64,000 nucleotides of DNA from CAWGYT01 sp963826795 (GCA_963826795.1 CAWGYT010000008.1:496001-560000); one strand, 5' to 3'. Positions 54,741 to 64,000 are shown, counted from the stretch's first letter. Program-made: numbers and translations. Notes: generated by a model not told the origin, from the letters alone.

Positions 54741-55178
54741 GAAAACCTCCATCCACTCTTGTGCGAGTAGGGCCACCTAACCAGCAGCCCTTTGCTCTGC
54801 TCCATGCGACACGACTGATCCGATCTGCTCGTCGTAAGCAGAACCTCGCGTCCTCGTGATGTGATTTGCCGAGCATCCTTCCGGCGACGATGAAGCCAAG
54901 TTAGCAACATTCGGCTGGCGCACAAGTGGTAAGGCGGGAAACTCAAAGCAAGCCTGACGATCAAGCAAGCTTTTTGTTCTCTCAATAAAAAACTTACTCG
55001 AAAAACTAAATCGCCCGAGACGATCGCGCGGCGCTGGGTGCCCGAACGCACCTCGCAACTGGGCGCGTAAGTCCCTCATCTTGAGCCGTTTACGTCATCT
55101 CGCCGGGTTGCGACTCGTTCTCGGGCGAAGCATAATGTGGCCTTACCATTCGACGACATCCAGTGAGCCCAGCCCGCG
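54741..55178. other. Intergenic, promoter region, no supported gene
   Basis: About 440 bases between the divergent thioredoxin-like and redoxin genes. It is the most AT-rich part of the window (around 54965-55010, ctcaataaaaaacttactcg), fitting promoters for both. No gene is supported. Confidence 0.5.
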
Positions 55179-55760
55179 ATGGTCAAGACCGCCAGCACAA
55201 TGCTTCCAATCGGAACACAGGCCCCCGACTTCTGCTTGATCAACGTCGATGGTCAGCCGATTTCGCTCGGCGACTTGGCCGGTGCGCCTGCGCTGCTGGT
55301 GATCTTCATGTGCAACCATTGCCCCTTCGTAATTCACGTGGCCCCCGAATTGGCCCGCCTCGCGGCGGAATACCAGCGGCGCGGAGTCGCGGTCGTGGCC
55401 ATCAACGCAAACGACCCGGCAACGCATCCGCAGGATTCACCCGAGCAGATGATTCACGAGGTAGAACAGCGCGGCTACACGTTCTTCTATCTTTTCGACG
55501 AGACCCAGGACGTGGCGAAGTCCTACCACGCCGCCTGCACGCCGGACTTCTTCCTGTTCGACGCCGACCAGAAGCTGGTCTATCGCGGACAGTTGGATGA
55601 CAGCCGTCCCGGATCGGAGATCCCCGTGACCGGCCGCGACTTGCGGGCGGCGCTGGACGCTCTCTTGGCAGGACAGCCGGTCGCGACCGAGCAGAAACCC
55701 AGCTTGGGATGCAACATCAAGTGGAAAGCGGGTAACGAACCCGACTACTTCGCAAACTGA
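55179..55760 (+). CDS. Redoxin / AhpC-TSA family thioredoxin-like protein
   Basis: 193 residues. Thioredoxin-fold protein with LPIGTQAPDFCLINVDGQPI, a CxxC pair in LLVIFMCNHCPFVIHVAPEL, and FYLFDETQDVAKSYHAACTP then DFFLFDADQKLVYRGQLDDS. The CNHCPFV motif marks a widespread subgroup of AhpC/TSA proteins with a conserved end (SLGCNIKWK). Likely thiol oxidoreductase in the cytoplasm; no signal peptide seen. Confidence 0.9.
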   Translation: MVKTASTMLPIGTQAPDFCLINVDGQPISLGDLAGAPALLVIFMCNHCPFVIHVAPELARLAAEYQRRGVAVVAINANDPATHPQDSPEQMIHEVEQRGYTFFYLFDETQDVAKSYHAACTPDFFLFDADQKLVYRGQLDDSRPGSEIPVTGRDLRAALDALLAGQPVATEQKPSLGCNIKWKAGNEPDYFAN

Positions 55761-55816
55761 CGGCGACGGGAACGGTCGTTTCGAACCGTGCCGACTTCGC
55801 ACCGTTCGGTTCCGAC

Positions 55817-56083
55817 TCAGTTCGCTTCGGACTCTGGCTCGCGCAGAGACGACTCCTCGCGAACTCGCTCCTGGGCAAGCAACAGTGGCCCGAGCCACCA
55901 ACCCCAGAGCAAATACTGGAAGCCGATAAAGGCGGCCAGTAACAGCGTCAGTGCCACGATGACGCCGACGAACCCGAGCGTCAGCAAGGAGAGGGCTGCA
56001 AGGGCCGCCAGCAGGATGACGGCGGCCATGAAGACCGGAAGGGATGAGCGGCGACTCGCGTCGGCATTCGAAGTGCGATTCAT
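55817..56083 (-). CDS. Small membrane protein, unknown function
   Basis: 88 residues; ATG at 56083. Two hydrophobic segments (VFMAAVILLAALAALSLLTL and GVIVALTLLLAAFIGFQYLL) and a charged end. No family recognised. Convergent with the redoxin gene. Confidence 0.6.
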   Translation of the reverse strand: MNRTSNADASRRSSLPVFMAAVILLAALAALSLLTLGFVGVIVALTLLLAAFIGFQYLLWGWWLGPLLLAQERVREESSLREPESEAN

Positions 56084-56212
56084 GGCGTTTTGTCCCGCAG
56101 GCAAGAGTCGACGGAGCCATCACGGGCCGCTGGCAACTGGCGCGGGAGCAGGGGGTCGACCCGCGGTCCCACGACAAGCCACCAAGTCAAGCCAGGGTGA
56201 CCCTCGTAGACG

Positions 56213-56312
56213 AGGCTTTGTCTCAATCAGGGTGTGACCCTTTGAGGGCAAAGCGTTCTACCCAGGTTTAGCTTTGCCCGGAGTGAGTCAGACCCCTGTT
56301 GAGACAAAGCCT
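56213..56312. repeat. Palindromic element, 100 bp
   Basis: Arms aggctttgtctcaa (56213) and ttgagacaaagcct (56299-56312), followed by AG to make CTAG. Same architecture as the elements at 9623 and 45081 but diverged. Interior is non-coding (gggtgtgaccctttgagggc). Confidence 0.75.
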
Positions 56313-56540
56313 AGCCAGAACTGGCCCAGAGATGCAAGAGCCCGCTCTGACACAGGTCTCGCCTGAATCGCGACGTCGGTCCTCGAACCCCTTCAATACT
56401 CGGGCATTCGAGCACGCTGCACTCGCTCCACTCCGGTAACGCCTCAAAGCTCGAGAGGCCGCCCGTTCAACTCGCCCCGTCCGCTCGGAAAGTCGAGGAC
56501 CGAGGGCGGCTTCGTCCGGGACAGCCTGCCTGGCAAGGAC

Positions 56541-56756
56541 TCATTTCGCCGAGTCGCTGTCGCTGACGGCGCTCGCATCCTTCTTCGAATTTTTCTCGCG
56601 CTGGATGGCTTCGTACACTTCCTGGCGGTGAACAGGAATGTCCGTTGGGGCATCAATCCCCAGGCGAACTTTATCACCGCGAACGTCAACAACGGTGATC
56701 ACAATGTTGTCACCGATCATGATGCTCTCGTCACGATGGCGTGAAAGGACCAGCAT
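56541..56756 (-). CDS. csrA: Carbon storage regulator CsrA
   Basis: 71 residues; ATG at 56756 follows AAGGAAGGAG. RNA-binding post-transcriptional regulator that binds GGA motifs in leaders. N-terminus MLVLSRHRDESIMIGDNIVI, then VRLGIDAPTDIPVHRQEVYE, matching CsrA closely, with a disordered Lys/Asp tail. Encoded just after fliW on the same strand, as in bacteria where FliW sequesters CsrA to time flagellin synthesis. Confidence 0.97.
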   Translation of the reverse strand: MLVLSRHRDESIMIGDNIVITVVDVRGDKVRLGIDAPTDIPVHRQEVYEAIQREKNSKKDASAVSDSDSAK

Positions 56757-57024
56757 GGTTGGCTCCTTCCTTCTCAGGGCGGCCCGCAGTCGAAACCGCG
56801 GTGCAAATGAATAACCGAGGCGGGGAATATCGACGCCCAGGTCCGGGAGGGCGAGCGTTCGATGACAATTACCGACGATCCCGAGCTTCGTTACAGCAAC
56901 GCCTGCAGTTTCAGCTGGCATGCTACGCCAAGCGTGGGATCATGAACAACTATCGGTAACGTAGCTTGCCTAAAATGACAGGACGCTTGCGGCCACTGAG
57001 ATTTTTCTCACCACCGTGTTTCTA

Positions 57025-57462
57025 CTACGCACATTCTCGCAGCGGCGCCACCTTCTCCGAGCGTGCACGTTGCACCGTCTGAGCACTGCCTTGGGGCATT
57101 CGAGCGCCGCGGCCTGAGCGTGGGTCAATGAGGATTGGGCTGTCCATTTGAAACGCGAGCCCCGCGGGCGTCACGTCAAGTTGATTGAGCACAACCAACG
57201 CTGGCCGAGGGCCCAGGTCTTGCGGTGCCGCTGCAGCGCGACAAACGAGACTCTCGCCAGCACCCGACTGCGACATCCCCACGACCGGGATCGCACGCTC
57301 CGCATCTTCGAGGCTCTGGAGCCAGAAAAGATGCGGGTGAGCCGCGTCAGCCAGGAGGAGCCATGGCTGGGAGCCACCCTGACCGTCGATTCCCGTTTCG
57401 AAATGGATCACCTCGTGCGCGTGATAGACGATCGACCCAAACTTTGAAGTTCGCAGTTCCAT
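57025..57462 (-). CDS. fliW: Flagellar assembly factor FliW
   Basis: 145 residues. FliW binds flagellin or CsrA, linking flagellar filament assembly to CsrA repression. Seen: MELRTSKFGSIVYHAHEVIH, FETGIDGQGG, LFWLQSLEDAERAIPVVGMS and LVVLNQLDVTPAGLAFQMDS. The C-terminus is longer than usual and Arg-rich. Followed on the same strand by csrA (gap about 270 bases). Suggests a flagellated (swarmer) stage. Confidence 0.88.
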   Translation of the reverse strand: MELRTSKFGSIVYHAHEVIHFETGIDGQGGSQPWLLLADAAHPHLFWLQSLEDAERAIPVVGMSQSGAGESLVCRAAAAPQDLGPRPALVVLNQLDVTPAGLAFQMDSPILIDPRSGRGARMPQGSAQTVQRARSEKVAPLRECA

Positions 57463-57780
57463 AATTCACATCCTTGCTCAGCGGTCCAAGAAACGTCCCT
57501 ACCGCGGCGTACGTCGCTCCCCCCTTCCAAGTTCGACTCGGCTGATTGGCTGACTGTAGCGAATCTACGGCTTCGAAACGCCGACGTTGGGAAAAGGGCG
57601 ATGGGAGAGCCAAGGCGCCCGCCGAGTCGCAAACGCACTGGAAGTGACTGCTGTCAAGCGGCTCAGCGGGAGCTTCGCCCGGTCCGGAAGCTGAGCGGGA
57701 GGCGTTGCGTTCCGGAAGCTCAGCGGGAGGCGTCGCGTTCCGGAGCCAACCCCAAATTCATCGCTGAGACACTGCCCTAG
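57463..57780. repeat. Intergenic: 28-bp duplication and half repeat element
   Basis: Holds two copies of ggaagctgagcgggaggcgt-type sequence (28-bp period, 57686-57741) and, at 57752-57780, AACCCCAAATTCATCGCTGA ... CCCTAG, a half copy of the CTAG palindromic element. The CTA of that CTAG is the complement of the hemC stop codon. Confidence 0.7.
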
Positions 57781-58724
57781 TCATCTCGCAGCAGATCCGG
57801 CCGTCGACTCGCGGCAATCAACTCGCCGGCGCCCTGGCCAAGCAACTGATCGGCCGCTTCCTGTCCCAGAGCGGCGGCGCTGTCAGCTCGCCCCTGAACC
57901 TGGACACGGACACGGACGCGGCCGTCGACACTCAACACGGCTCCATCCAGCGTCATGGCGTCATGCGTGACGCGTCCCCAGGCGCCGACGGGTGCCAGAC
58001 AGCCCCCGCGCAACCGGGCCAGTAACGCTCGTTCTGCCCGGACCGCCTGATGCGATGGGGGATCATCCAAACGGGCAACCCACTGGCGGGTTTCGTCGTC
58101 GTCGGCACGGATCTCGAGTCCCAGCGCACCCTGACCGACCGCGGGAAGCATCACCTCCGGCTCAAAGACCTGGACGATCTCGGCATCGAGCTGCAGGCGA
58201 TGGAGGCCTGCCTGCGCGAGTACCAGGGCGTCAAAATCGCCGAGACGCAGTTTTTCAAGCCGCGTCTCGATGTTTCCTCGAACGTCGACGAGTACCAGAT
58301 CGGGCCGTGCCGCCAGCAATTGAGCCCGGCGGCGATGACTTCCCGTTGCAACGCGGGCTCCGGCCGGAAGTTCATCGAATGACGCCGCTTGATGCGTCAA
58401 CAGGGCGTCTCCCACCGCGGCCCGAACCGGTACCGCCGCCAATTGCAGCCCTGGCACGGGCTCGGTCGGCAAGTCTTTGAGGCTGTGGACCGCCAGATCG
58501 ATCTGGTCACTCAACAGAGCCCGCTGGATCTCCTTCGTGAAAACACCCTGTATCGCCAGCTTGCCAATGGGTCCCGACTTCACATCTCCCGTGGTTTGGA
58601 TCAAGACGAGCCGCACTTGCGCGCCGAATTCCTCGAGCCGGTGCTTCACCCACTCGGCCTGCCAGCGAGCCAGGGGACTGCCGCGTGTCCCGAGTCTCAA
58701 ACAGTTCGAATCCGCCACGGTCAT
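57777..58724 (-). CDS. hemC: Hydroxymethylbilane synthase (porphobilinogen deaminase)
   Basis: 315 residues; ATG at 58724 follows GGGGAGA. Links four porphobilinogens into hydroxymethylbilane in haem synthesis. Features: LRLGTRGSPLARWQAEWVKH, AIQGVFTKEIQRALLSDQID, LAVHSLKDLPTE, VATGSHRRRAQLLAARPDL, VRGNIETRLEKLRLGDFDAL, and the cofactor cysteine in LRGGCLAPVGAW. Starts 25 bases after the TauE/SafE gene, same strand. The C-terminus ends at a TAG lying in a repeat element. Confidence 0.97.
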   Translation of the reverse strand: MTVADSNCLRLGTRGSPLARWQAEWVKHRLEEFGAQVRLVLIQTTGDVKSGPIGKLAIQGVFTKEIQRALLSDQIDLAVHSLKDLPTEPVPGLQLAAVPVRAAVGDALLTHQAASFDELPAGARVATGSHRRRAQLLAARPDLVLVDVRGNIETRLEKLRLGDFDALVLAQAGLHRLQLDAEIVQVFEPEVMLPAVGQGALGLEIRADDDETRQWVARLDDPPSHQAVRAERALLARLRGGCLAPVGAWGRVTHDAMTLDGAVLSVDGRVRVRVQVQGRADSAAALGQEAADQLLGQGAGELIAASRRPDLLRDD

Positions 58725-58749
58725 GTCTCCCCGGGTGATGCCTCCTTCT

Positions 58750-59556
58750 TCATGCGTTCCAAAAACGCGCCCACGGCCATCCGACCTGGAGTACCAGGCG
58801 CACGGCAATCAACAGTAGAAACAGACGCATGGCGAAACGCAATCGCTGTTTAGACCACCGATCGGCCCAGATTCCCGCTTGCCAAGCGATCAACACCGTG
58901 AGCGGCACGACGCAGCATCCGATCTGGACCGCCCCGAGCCAAACGCGGCCGAAGCGGAGGCTCATCAGGAGGATCTGAACTGGCATCACCAACAGGATCG
59001 AAAGCCACAAAAAGCATCGCTGCCGGACACTGTCCCAGTCGTGCCTCATGACCCAGACGACCAGCGGCGGGCCGCCCATTCCGATCAATCCGGCCAACAG
59101 CCCACTGGCCGAACCTGCCGCCAAGGTTGCCAGCCTTCCGGGCGGTGGCCGGCTGGCGGTTGGGCGCGGAGGCTGAAACAGCAGAGCTCCCAGGAGCCCC
59201 GCCCCCAACACACCGCGGGTCATGGCTTGGCCTTGTTCGGCCACGAGCCCCAAGAGCAACACGCCGATTGGCAGAGCCAGCAGTCGAACCACGCTGATCG
59301 GCCCCACGTCCGACCATGGCAGCTCACGTCGAAATCGCCAGCAACCGAATGCGGTTTGCACCAGCACATTGGGAATCAGGACGCCGATCGCCTGAGGTAG
59401 CGAAAAACCGCCCCACACAAGCAGGGGAATCGCCACCAATCCCATGCCGAACCCCAGGGTGGCCTGGACGGCTGCCCCCAACCCCAGGCACAACGTGGCA
59501 ATCGCAACGAGTTGAGAATTCACCGCGGGCGCTTTCTGCTCGGAGCCTTCCATCAC
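58750..59556 (-). CDS. TauE/SafE-family membrane permease
   Basis: 268 residues, about eight helices. TauE/SafE proteins export sulfite, sulfoacetate or related organosulfur anions. Seen: the paired repeats GFGMGLVAIPLLVWGGFSLP and GSASGLLAGLIGMGGPPLVV, each with the Gly-rich turn typical of the family. No linked sulfur gene, so the substrate is open. Probably co-transcribed with hemC. Confidence 0.87.
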   Translation of the reverse strand: MMEGSEQKAPAVNSQLVAIATLCLGLGAAVQATLGFGMGLVAIPLLVWGGFSLPQAIGVLIPNVLVQTAFGCWRFRRELPWSDVGPISVVRLLALPIGVLLLGLVAEQGQAMTRGVLGAGLLGALLFQPPRPTASRPPPGRLATLAAGSASGLLAGLIGMGGPPLVVWVMRHDWDSVRQRCFLWLSILLVMPVQILLMSLRFGRVWLGAVQIGCCVVPLTVLIAWQAGIWADRWSKQRLRFAMRLFLLLIAVRLVLQVGWPWARFWNA

Positions 59557-59640
59557 GTGTCGGCACGACCCAAGGGTGGCTGACGATCCGAGGCGAATCG
59601 AACGGCCGCCGCGGCAAATCAGCGTGCAATTGGCCCCAGC

Positions 59641-60600
59641 CTATTCGGCAATGGCCGCTCCGCCAACGGCCCCCGACCGAAGGTGCTGGCCCAGCGCCGC
59701 CTGCAGATGACCGCCAACCGGGTGATACTGTTGAGACATGGGCACAACCACGCCGCAGCTGACGATGAATTGAAAGGCCTGATCGACCGTGATGTCCAAA
59801 TCGACCGCTTCGCTTCGCCGCACGGTCACCGTAAAACCCGTTGCGGGCATCGGCGAGGTCGCAATCAAGACACTCAGCACGGGCTCGCCAGCCGCCTCAG
59901 CGACATTCCGCATCCCTTCGCCGGTCACGAAACCCAGCGACCAAATCCCCTTGCGCGGATACTCGACGGCAACCACCCGCGTGAACTCCATCTCGTTGTC
60001 GCTAAAAACAAAGTCCGTGACCTGCTTGACGGAGGTATACACGGTCCGAATGATCGGCAATTGATTGATGATGCCTTCCATCGCGTTGTACAGCACTCGC
60101 CCGATCCCGTAGGCCAGAAACCGTCCCAGCAGGTACAAGACGAGGATAAACAGTGCCAGAAACAGCGGGAGGACGACGAACCGCTTCAGATAGGTGAGTT
60201 CCACGTAACGGTGGTAATACGCCTGACTGGTCCGTGGGGGATCCAGCCCTGGATTCCGGCGGACGCGTTCGTACACGGAGGTCGGGATCCATTGATCGCT
60301 ATTGATCGCAATGTAGTCCTCGCCCTGCCATCGAAACTGGCGTTCCGGACCGTCAATCGGATCAATCCGCTCGGCATCGGCGGGGATCGCGACCAGCGTC
60401 TCGTCGATCATCCACGTCACGACGTGCTGGGCCGCGGATTCAATCGGCGCCAGCGCATAGTCCTGGATCGTGGTGAGGATCCAGCCGAGGATGACCAGCG
60501 TCAGTAAGGGTGGCAGGACGACCCCCAGACCACGAAAAACGGCGCGTCGAAAGGGAAGTTGCATATAGGATTTTGCGGTCTGGGCGATGCTGCGTTCCAT
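59641..60600 (-). CDS. DUF502 membrane protein
   Basis: 319 residues. Two N-terminal helices (FRGLGVVLPPLLTLVILGWI; FVVLPLFLALFILVLYLLGR) flank a long extracytoplasmic loop, then the conserved DUF502 part with MEGIINQLPIIRTVYTSVKQ, VVAVEYPRKGIWSLGFVTGE and VLIATSPMPATGFTVTVRRS. Function unknown in bacteria; a plant homologue family (COV) affects trafficking. It follows comF by 60 bases on the same strand. Confidence 0.9.
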   Translation of the reverse strand: MERSIAQTAKSYMQLPFRRAVFRGLGVVLPPLLTLVILGWILTTIQDYALAPIESAAQHVVTWMIDETLVAIPADAERIDPIDGPERQFRWQGEDYIAINSDQWIPTSVYERVRRNPGLDPPRTSQAYYHRYVELTYLKRFVVLPLFLALFILVLYLLGRFLAYGIGRVLYNAMEGIINQLPIIRTVYTSVKQVTDFVFSDNEMEFTRVVAVEYPRKGIWSLGFVTGEGMRNVAEAAGEPVLSVLIATSPMPATGFTVTVRRSEAVDLDITVDQAFQFIVSCGVVVPMSQQYHPVGGHLQAALGQHLRSGAVGGAAIAE

Positions 60601-60660
60601 GGCTTGCTGCTTACTGACTCGGTCGATTCGGATCCAAAAAATCGGGCGGCCTCCGCCCCC

Positions 60661-61594
60661 TCATCCGCTCAATCCCGGCTCGCGGGCGTTTGCCGCCCCC
60701 TGGAAGCCCTCGGGCCGAGGTCCATTTGGCGAGCCGCGCCAAGCCCGAGCCACCACGGCAACGGTCACTTGAGACGCCCCGGCCCGACGCAAGACGCGCA
60801 CCGCTTCGCTGGCCGTCGCGCCGGTCGTCATTATGTCGTCGACCAGCAGCAGGTGGGACTTGCTCAAATCGTAGCCTTTTGCAATCCGCAGGGAGCCGGC
60901 CGCATTGCGTCGCCGTTCGTCGTGTCCCAACAGACTTTGCTTGCGAGTTGGGCGTCGGCTGCGGAGGGCGGGTCGCACCGGAAGGTCAAGCTGCTTGCCG
61001 ATCGCCGTGCCCAGCCATTCCGCCGCATTATTACCGCGCAGCACCCGCTTGACCCAGAATTTCGGAACCGGAACGACCGCGTCGGGTCGCGCCGTCGACA
61101 GTCTCGACGCGACTCGATCGGCCAGGAGTCGGCCCATCGCGGAGGCCAGGGGATATTCGTGGAAGCGTTTCATGCGAATCACCGCTTGCCGTAGCCGACT
61201 TTGATACCCCCCCACGATCACCACGGAATCGAACCGGAACTTGCGGCGGCGGCACTCCAGACACTTGGTTTCGCGCCTCCCGGCTTGCCGATTCATCGCC
61301 GGGCGGACGGGGCATCCCGCAGCCCATACACGTTGCCACCTCGTCATCGCACGTCAGCTCTCGAAGGCAACACTCGCAGAGCGGCACGTGGCCGCGGGGT
61401 GCGTCAAGATCGGCTCCGCAGTCCACACAAACCGGCGGGAAAAGCAAGTCCAGAGCGGGCTCACGCCAGCGGGGCCAAGGTTCTCGGGCGGTCTGCGGCG
61501 CGATTCGGACGAAGGGCCTGCGGGGCAACCGAAACGGTAGCCAAACGGATTTCAGCCAGCCCAGCGGATCGATCGGAACCTTTTGCCCGTTCAT
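60661..61594 (-). CDS. comF: ComF-family phosphoribosyltransferase, frameshifted
   Basis: About 310 residues after repair near 61305-61315, where a run of four G (CCCC on the coding strand) is probably one too long. The N-terminal part has the double zinc-finger style of ComF (LFPPVCVDCGADL, CECCLRELTCDDEVATCMGC), then CLECRRRKFRFDSV in the other frame. The PRPP-binding loop is HLLLVDDIMTTGATASEAVR. ComF proteins act in DNA uptake in some bacteria, but the biochemical role is open. Divergent from the aminotransferase gene, 126 bases away. Confidence 0.85.
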
Positions 61595-61720
61595 GATTCT
61601 CCTTATGATACCGGCCGACGCGTTGTCACGTCGAGATTGCGATCGACTTTGAAAGAGGCCCTCGTCCGCTCAGCTTGGACTCGGCGCTCAACTCGTTCCC
61701 TCCATTCACGGATCGTCCCC

Positions 61721-62992
61721 ATGCAGCCCTCGCTCAGTTGCCGCGCCCGGGTCGCTACGGCATCGCCGATCAGCGAACTGATGGCGCGGGCGATTGGCAA
61801 CCCGCGTCTGATTTCGCTGGCGGCCGGATTCGTCGATCCGTTGACCCTGCCGACGACGGAGACGGAGCAGGCGGTGCACGGTCTGATGCACGCGCTGACC
61901 GAGGCGCGTCAGGCGCTGCAGTACGGGACGACGCTGGGCTATTCGCCGCTGCGCGACGCGATTTTGCAGCGTTTCTTGTCCGAAGGAATCCAAGGTGCCA
62001 TACCACCCACGCTCGATCGCGTGATGCTGACGGCCGGTAGCAATCAATTGCTGCAGCTGGTCGCGGAATGCCTGTTCGATCCGGGCGATATCGTGCTCTG
62101 TGCCGCCCCCACCTATTTTGTTTTCTTGGGCCTTCTGAAGAATCTGGGGGTCCGGGCCATCGGTGTGGAATGTGATCAGGAGGGAATTTCCCCCCCGGCG
62201 CTGGAGGCAACGCTCGACGCGCTGGCGCGGCGGCGTGAACTGGCGCGTGTCAAGGCGATCTATCTGGTCAGTTATTGCGACAACCCGCGGGGGCTCACGA
62301 TGCCGACCACGCGGCGTGAGGACGTGATGCGGATCTGTGTCGGCACGAGTCATCGCCCGCCGATCTACGTGATCGAGGACATGGCCTACCGCCCCTTGCA
62401 CCTGGGCCAAGAGGTCCCCCCAAGCCTGTTCAGCTTCGACCCCACAGGTGATCACACGATCGTCGCGGGTACTTTCTCGAAATCATTTTCGCCGGGCCTG
62501 CGTGTCGGCTGGGGCATTCTTCCGCCGCAATTGGTCGCTCCCGTCGCGAATCTGAAGGGCAACATCGATTTCGGCTCGCCCAATCTGAATCAGCATTTGA
62601 TGCATCGCGTGCTTCAGCTAGGATGCTTCGAAAGCCACGTTGAGCGGCTGCGTGCGACGTACGGCCGGAAACTGCAGGCCACGCTCGATGCCTTGGAAGC
62701 GTCGCTAGCAGGGCAACCTGGCGTGCGTTGGATTCATCCCGACGGCGGCCTCTACGTCTGGCTGGAACTGCCGGAGGGACTCGGCACCGGGCCGGACCAG
62801 GCGTTGTTTCGAGCGGCGGTGGAACGAGGTGTTTTGTACGTGCCGGGCGAGTACTGTTTTCCCGACGAAGGAGTTGCTCGCCAAGCCAACACGATTCGAC
62901 TGAGTTTCGGCGCGCCAGAGATCGCCGCGATCGAGGCGGGGATCGCCGCGCTTGGCGACGCCATCTCGAGCGTGATGTCCAACCGCGGCTAG
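61721..62992 (+). CDS. PLP-dependent aminotransferase, class I/II (2-aminoadipate-type)
   Basis: 423 residues from ATG 61721. Fold type I aminotransferase. Seen: GNPRLISLAAGFVDPLTLPT, ALQYGTTLGYSPLRDAILQR, LTAGSNQLLQLVAECLFDPG, YLVSYCDNPRGLTMPTTRRE, the PLP lysine in GTFSKSFSPGLRVGWGILPP, and YVWLELPEG. It resembles the aminotransferase half of MocR regulators and 2-aminoadipate aminotransferases but lacks the DNA-binding part. Substrate not assigned. Confidence 0.88.
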   Translation: MQPSLSCRARVATASPISELMARAIGNPRLISLAAGFVDPLTLPTTETEQAVHGLMHALTEARQALQYGTTLGYSPLRDAILQRFLSEGIQGAIPPTLDRVMLTAGSNQLLQLVAECLFDPGDIVLCAAPTYFVFLGLLKNLGVRAIGVECDQEGISPPALEATLDALARRRELARVKAIYLVSYCDNPRGLTMPTTRREDVMRICVGTSHRPPIYVIEDMAYRPLHLGQEVPPSLFSFDPTGDHTIVAGTFSKSFSPGLRVGWGILPPQLVAPVANLKGNIDFGSPNLNQHLMHRVLQLGCFESHVERLRATYGRKLQATLDALEASLAGQPGVRWIHPDGGLYVWLELPEGLGTGPDQALFRAAVERGVLYVPGEYCFPDEGVARQANTIRLSFGAPEIAAIEAGIAALGDAISSVMSNRG

Positions 62993-63035
62993 GCGTTAAC
63001 CTGCACGTGCGAACTCCGCGATGCGAGGGGGATGG

Positions 63036-64000
63036 ATGCCCATGCGGGTCATTGATCGTTATGTCGTTGCGCTCTTTCTGCGAGTCTTCATTATCTGCGG
63101 TGCCTGCCTGAGCGGGATCTACATCGTTGGCGATTTTATCGAGAACCTGAACGAGTTCATCGATGCAGGTGAGCAGCATGGCGGCCTGTTCCGCGTGATG
63201 GCGATGTACTACGCCGGACGGATTCCTTGGTTCATGGATATCGCCGGACGTGTCGCCGCGTTGATCGCCGGGGTTTTCGCCGTGACATGGCTCCAACGGA
63301 ACAACGAAATGACGGCCCTGATGGCCGCCGGGATTTCCCGCTGGCGGATCATTAAGCCCCTGGTCATTGCCGTGGTCGCGGTGAGTTGCCTCGCAGCCGT
63401 CAATCGCGAACTGGTGATTCCGCAGTTTCGCGAAGAGCTGAGTCAAAGCATTCGCGATTGGTCCGGCAACCAGGCCTCGCCGCTGTCGCCGCAATACGAT
63501 TACATGACGGACATTCTGTTGGATGGCCAGGAAGCTCGCGCGCGACAAACGCATTATCAACCCGGTGTTCCGTTTGCCCGAGTCGATGGTTCATTTCGGA
63601 CCGCAACTGAGCGCCGAATTCGCCGAACGCCGCCCGGCCACGGTCGATCATCCGAACGGTTACCTCTTGGAGAACGTCTCGACTCCGCCCGAGATCGACC
63701 GCCTGGATGCGGTCAGTCTGGAGGGCAGCCCGGTGATTTACACGCCGAAATCCGCCCCCTGGCTCAAGCCCGGACAATGCTTTGTCGTCAGCTACGTCAC
63801 CTTCGGACAGTTACTCGGCGGCCGCGCTTGGCGACAATTCGCCTCAACCGCCGACCTGATCGCAGGACTGGCGAATCCCAGCATGAACTTCGGCGCCGAT
63901 GTGCGCGTGGCCGTCCACGCACGAATCTTGCAGCCGATCTTGGACGTGACGCTGTTCTTCTTGGGAATTCCGGTGGTGTTATCGCGTGAGAGTCGGAACG
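63036..64000 (+). CDS. LptF/LptG-type lipopolysaccharide export permease, frameshifted and cut by window end
   Basis: YjgP/YjgQ family, inner-membrane part of the LPS transporter. The ATG at 63036 follows GAGGGGGATGG. Seen: MRVIDRYVVALFLRVFIICG, FMDIAGRVAALIAGVFAVTW, NNEMTALMAAGISRWRIIKP, NRELVIPQFREELS, the first three to four helices. Near 63555-63565 (an AAA run) the frame changes; the beta-jellyroll part then reads NPVFRLPESMVHFGPQLSAE and SAPWLKPGQCFVVSYVTFGQ in another frame to the window edge (ILQPILDVTLFFLGIPVVLS). Which of LptF or LptG is unclear. Confidence 0.83.

Overview
The window is GC-rich bacterial DNA and fits a member of the Planctomycetota best. The basis is gene content: several surface proteins that end in a dockerin-like EF-hand module plus a VPEP sorting tail, FG-GAP/ASPIC-UnbV (CRTAC1-type) proteins, a DUF1080 protein, DUF6868, DUF502 and DUF1475 proteins, WD40-like propeller amidohydrolases, and a fliW-csrA pair. 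No transposase, phage gene or CRISPR array was seen. There is one tRNA (Arg, CCT).

Layout. 1-7.7 kb: 3' end of thymidine kinase, a propeller-amidohydrolase, a PQQ-like propeller membrane protein, an EF-hand protein and a Cys-rich exported protein. 7.9-8.4 kb: a striking array of twenty 19-bp repeats. 8.5-9.5 kb: selD, which only reads as a complete gene if an in-frame TGA is selenocysteine. 10-17.5 kb: a LamG surface protein, a DUF485/ActP-type symporter pair, a Dam-type methylase, small membrane and DUF1080 proteins, a scramblase-like protein and the tRNA. 17.7-34.4 kb: an accessory region with a GH26 enzyme, an MFS pump, an enolase-superfamily enzyme, four more PEP-CTERM surface proteins, and a leftward ankyrin / TPR / CRTAC1 set, with three blocks of a dispersed palindromic repeat in between. 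35.2-39.3 kb: a very large propeller-ASPIC-thioredoxin-TPR protein interrupted by an in-frame TGA that is followed by a convincing bacterial SECIS-like hairpin. 39.6-64 kb: mostly housekeeping genes (CBS protein, GOGAT-like FMN enzyme, cupin-ligA, uvrA, HDAC-family hydrolase, radical SAM, FHA, symporter, thioredoxins, csrA-fliW, hemC, TauE, comF, aminotransferase, lptG-like).

Most interesting result: selD carries a UGA in its catalytic motif (CAGUAG), and the 1,370-residue CRTAC1-type protein looks like a previously unrecognised selenoprotein. Both UGAs are followed at the expected distance by a hairpin with a GGUC loop, and the two hairpins share the ten-base core ACAGGTCGTG. The window would then encode both the selenium donor enzyme and one of its customers.

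Two cautions. At least nine genes show single-base frame breaks (ten in all), so the sequence may contain indel errors from assembly; frame-corrected spans are given where both halves are recognisable. Start codons were often moved inward to a Shine-Dalgarno or signal-peptide start, as noted for each gene.
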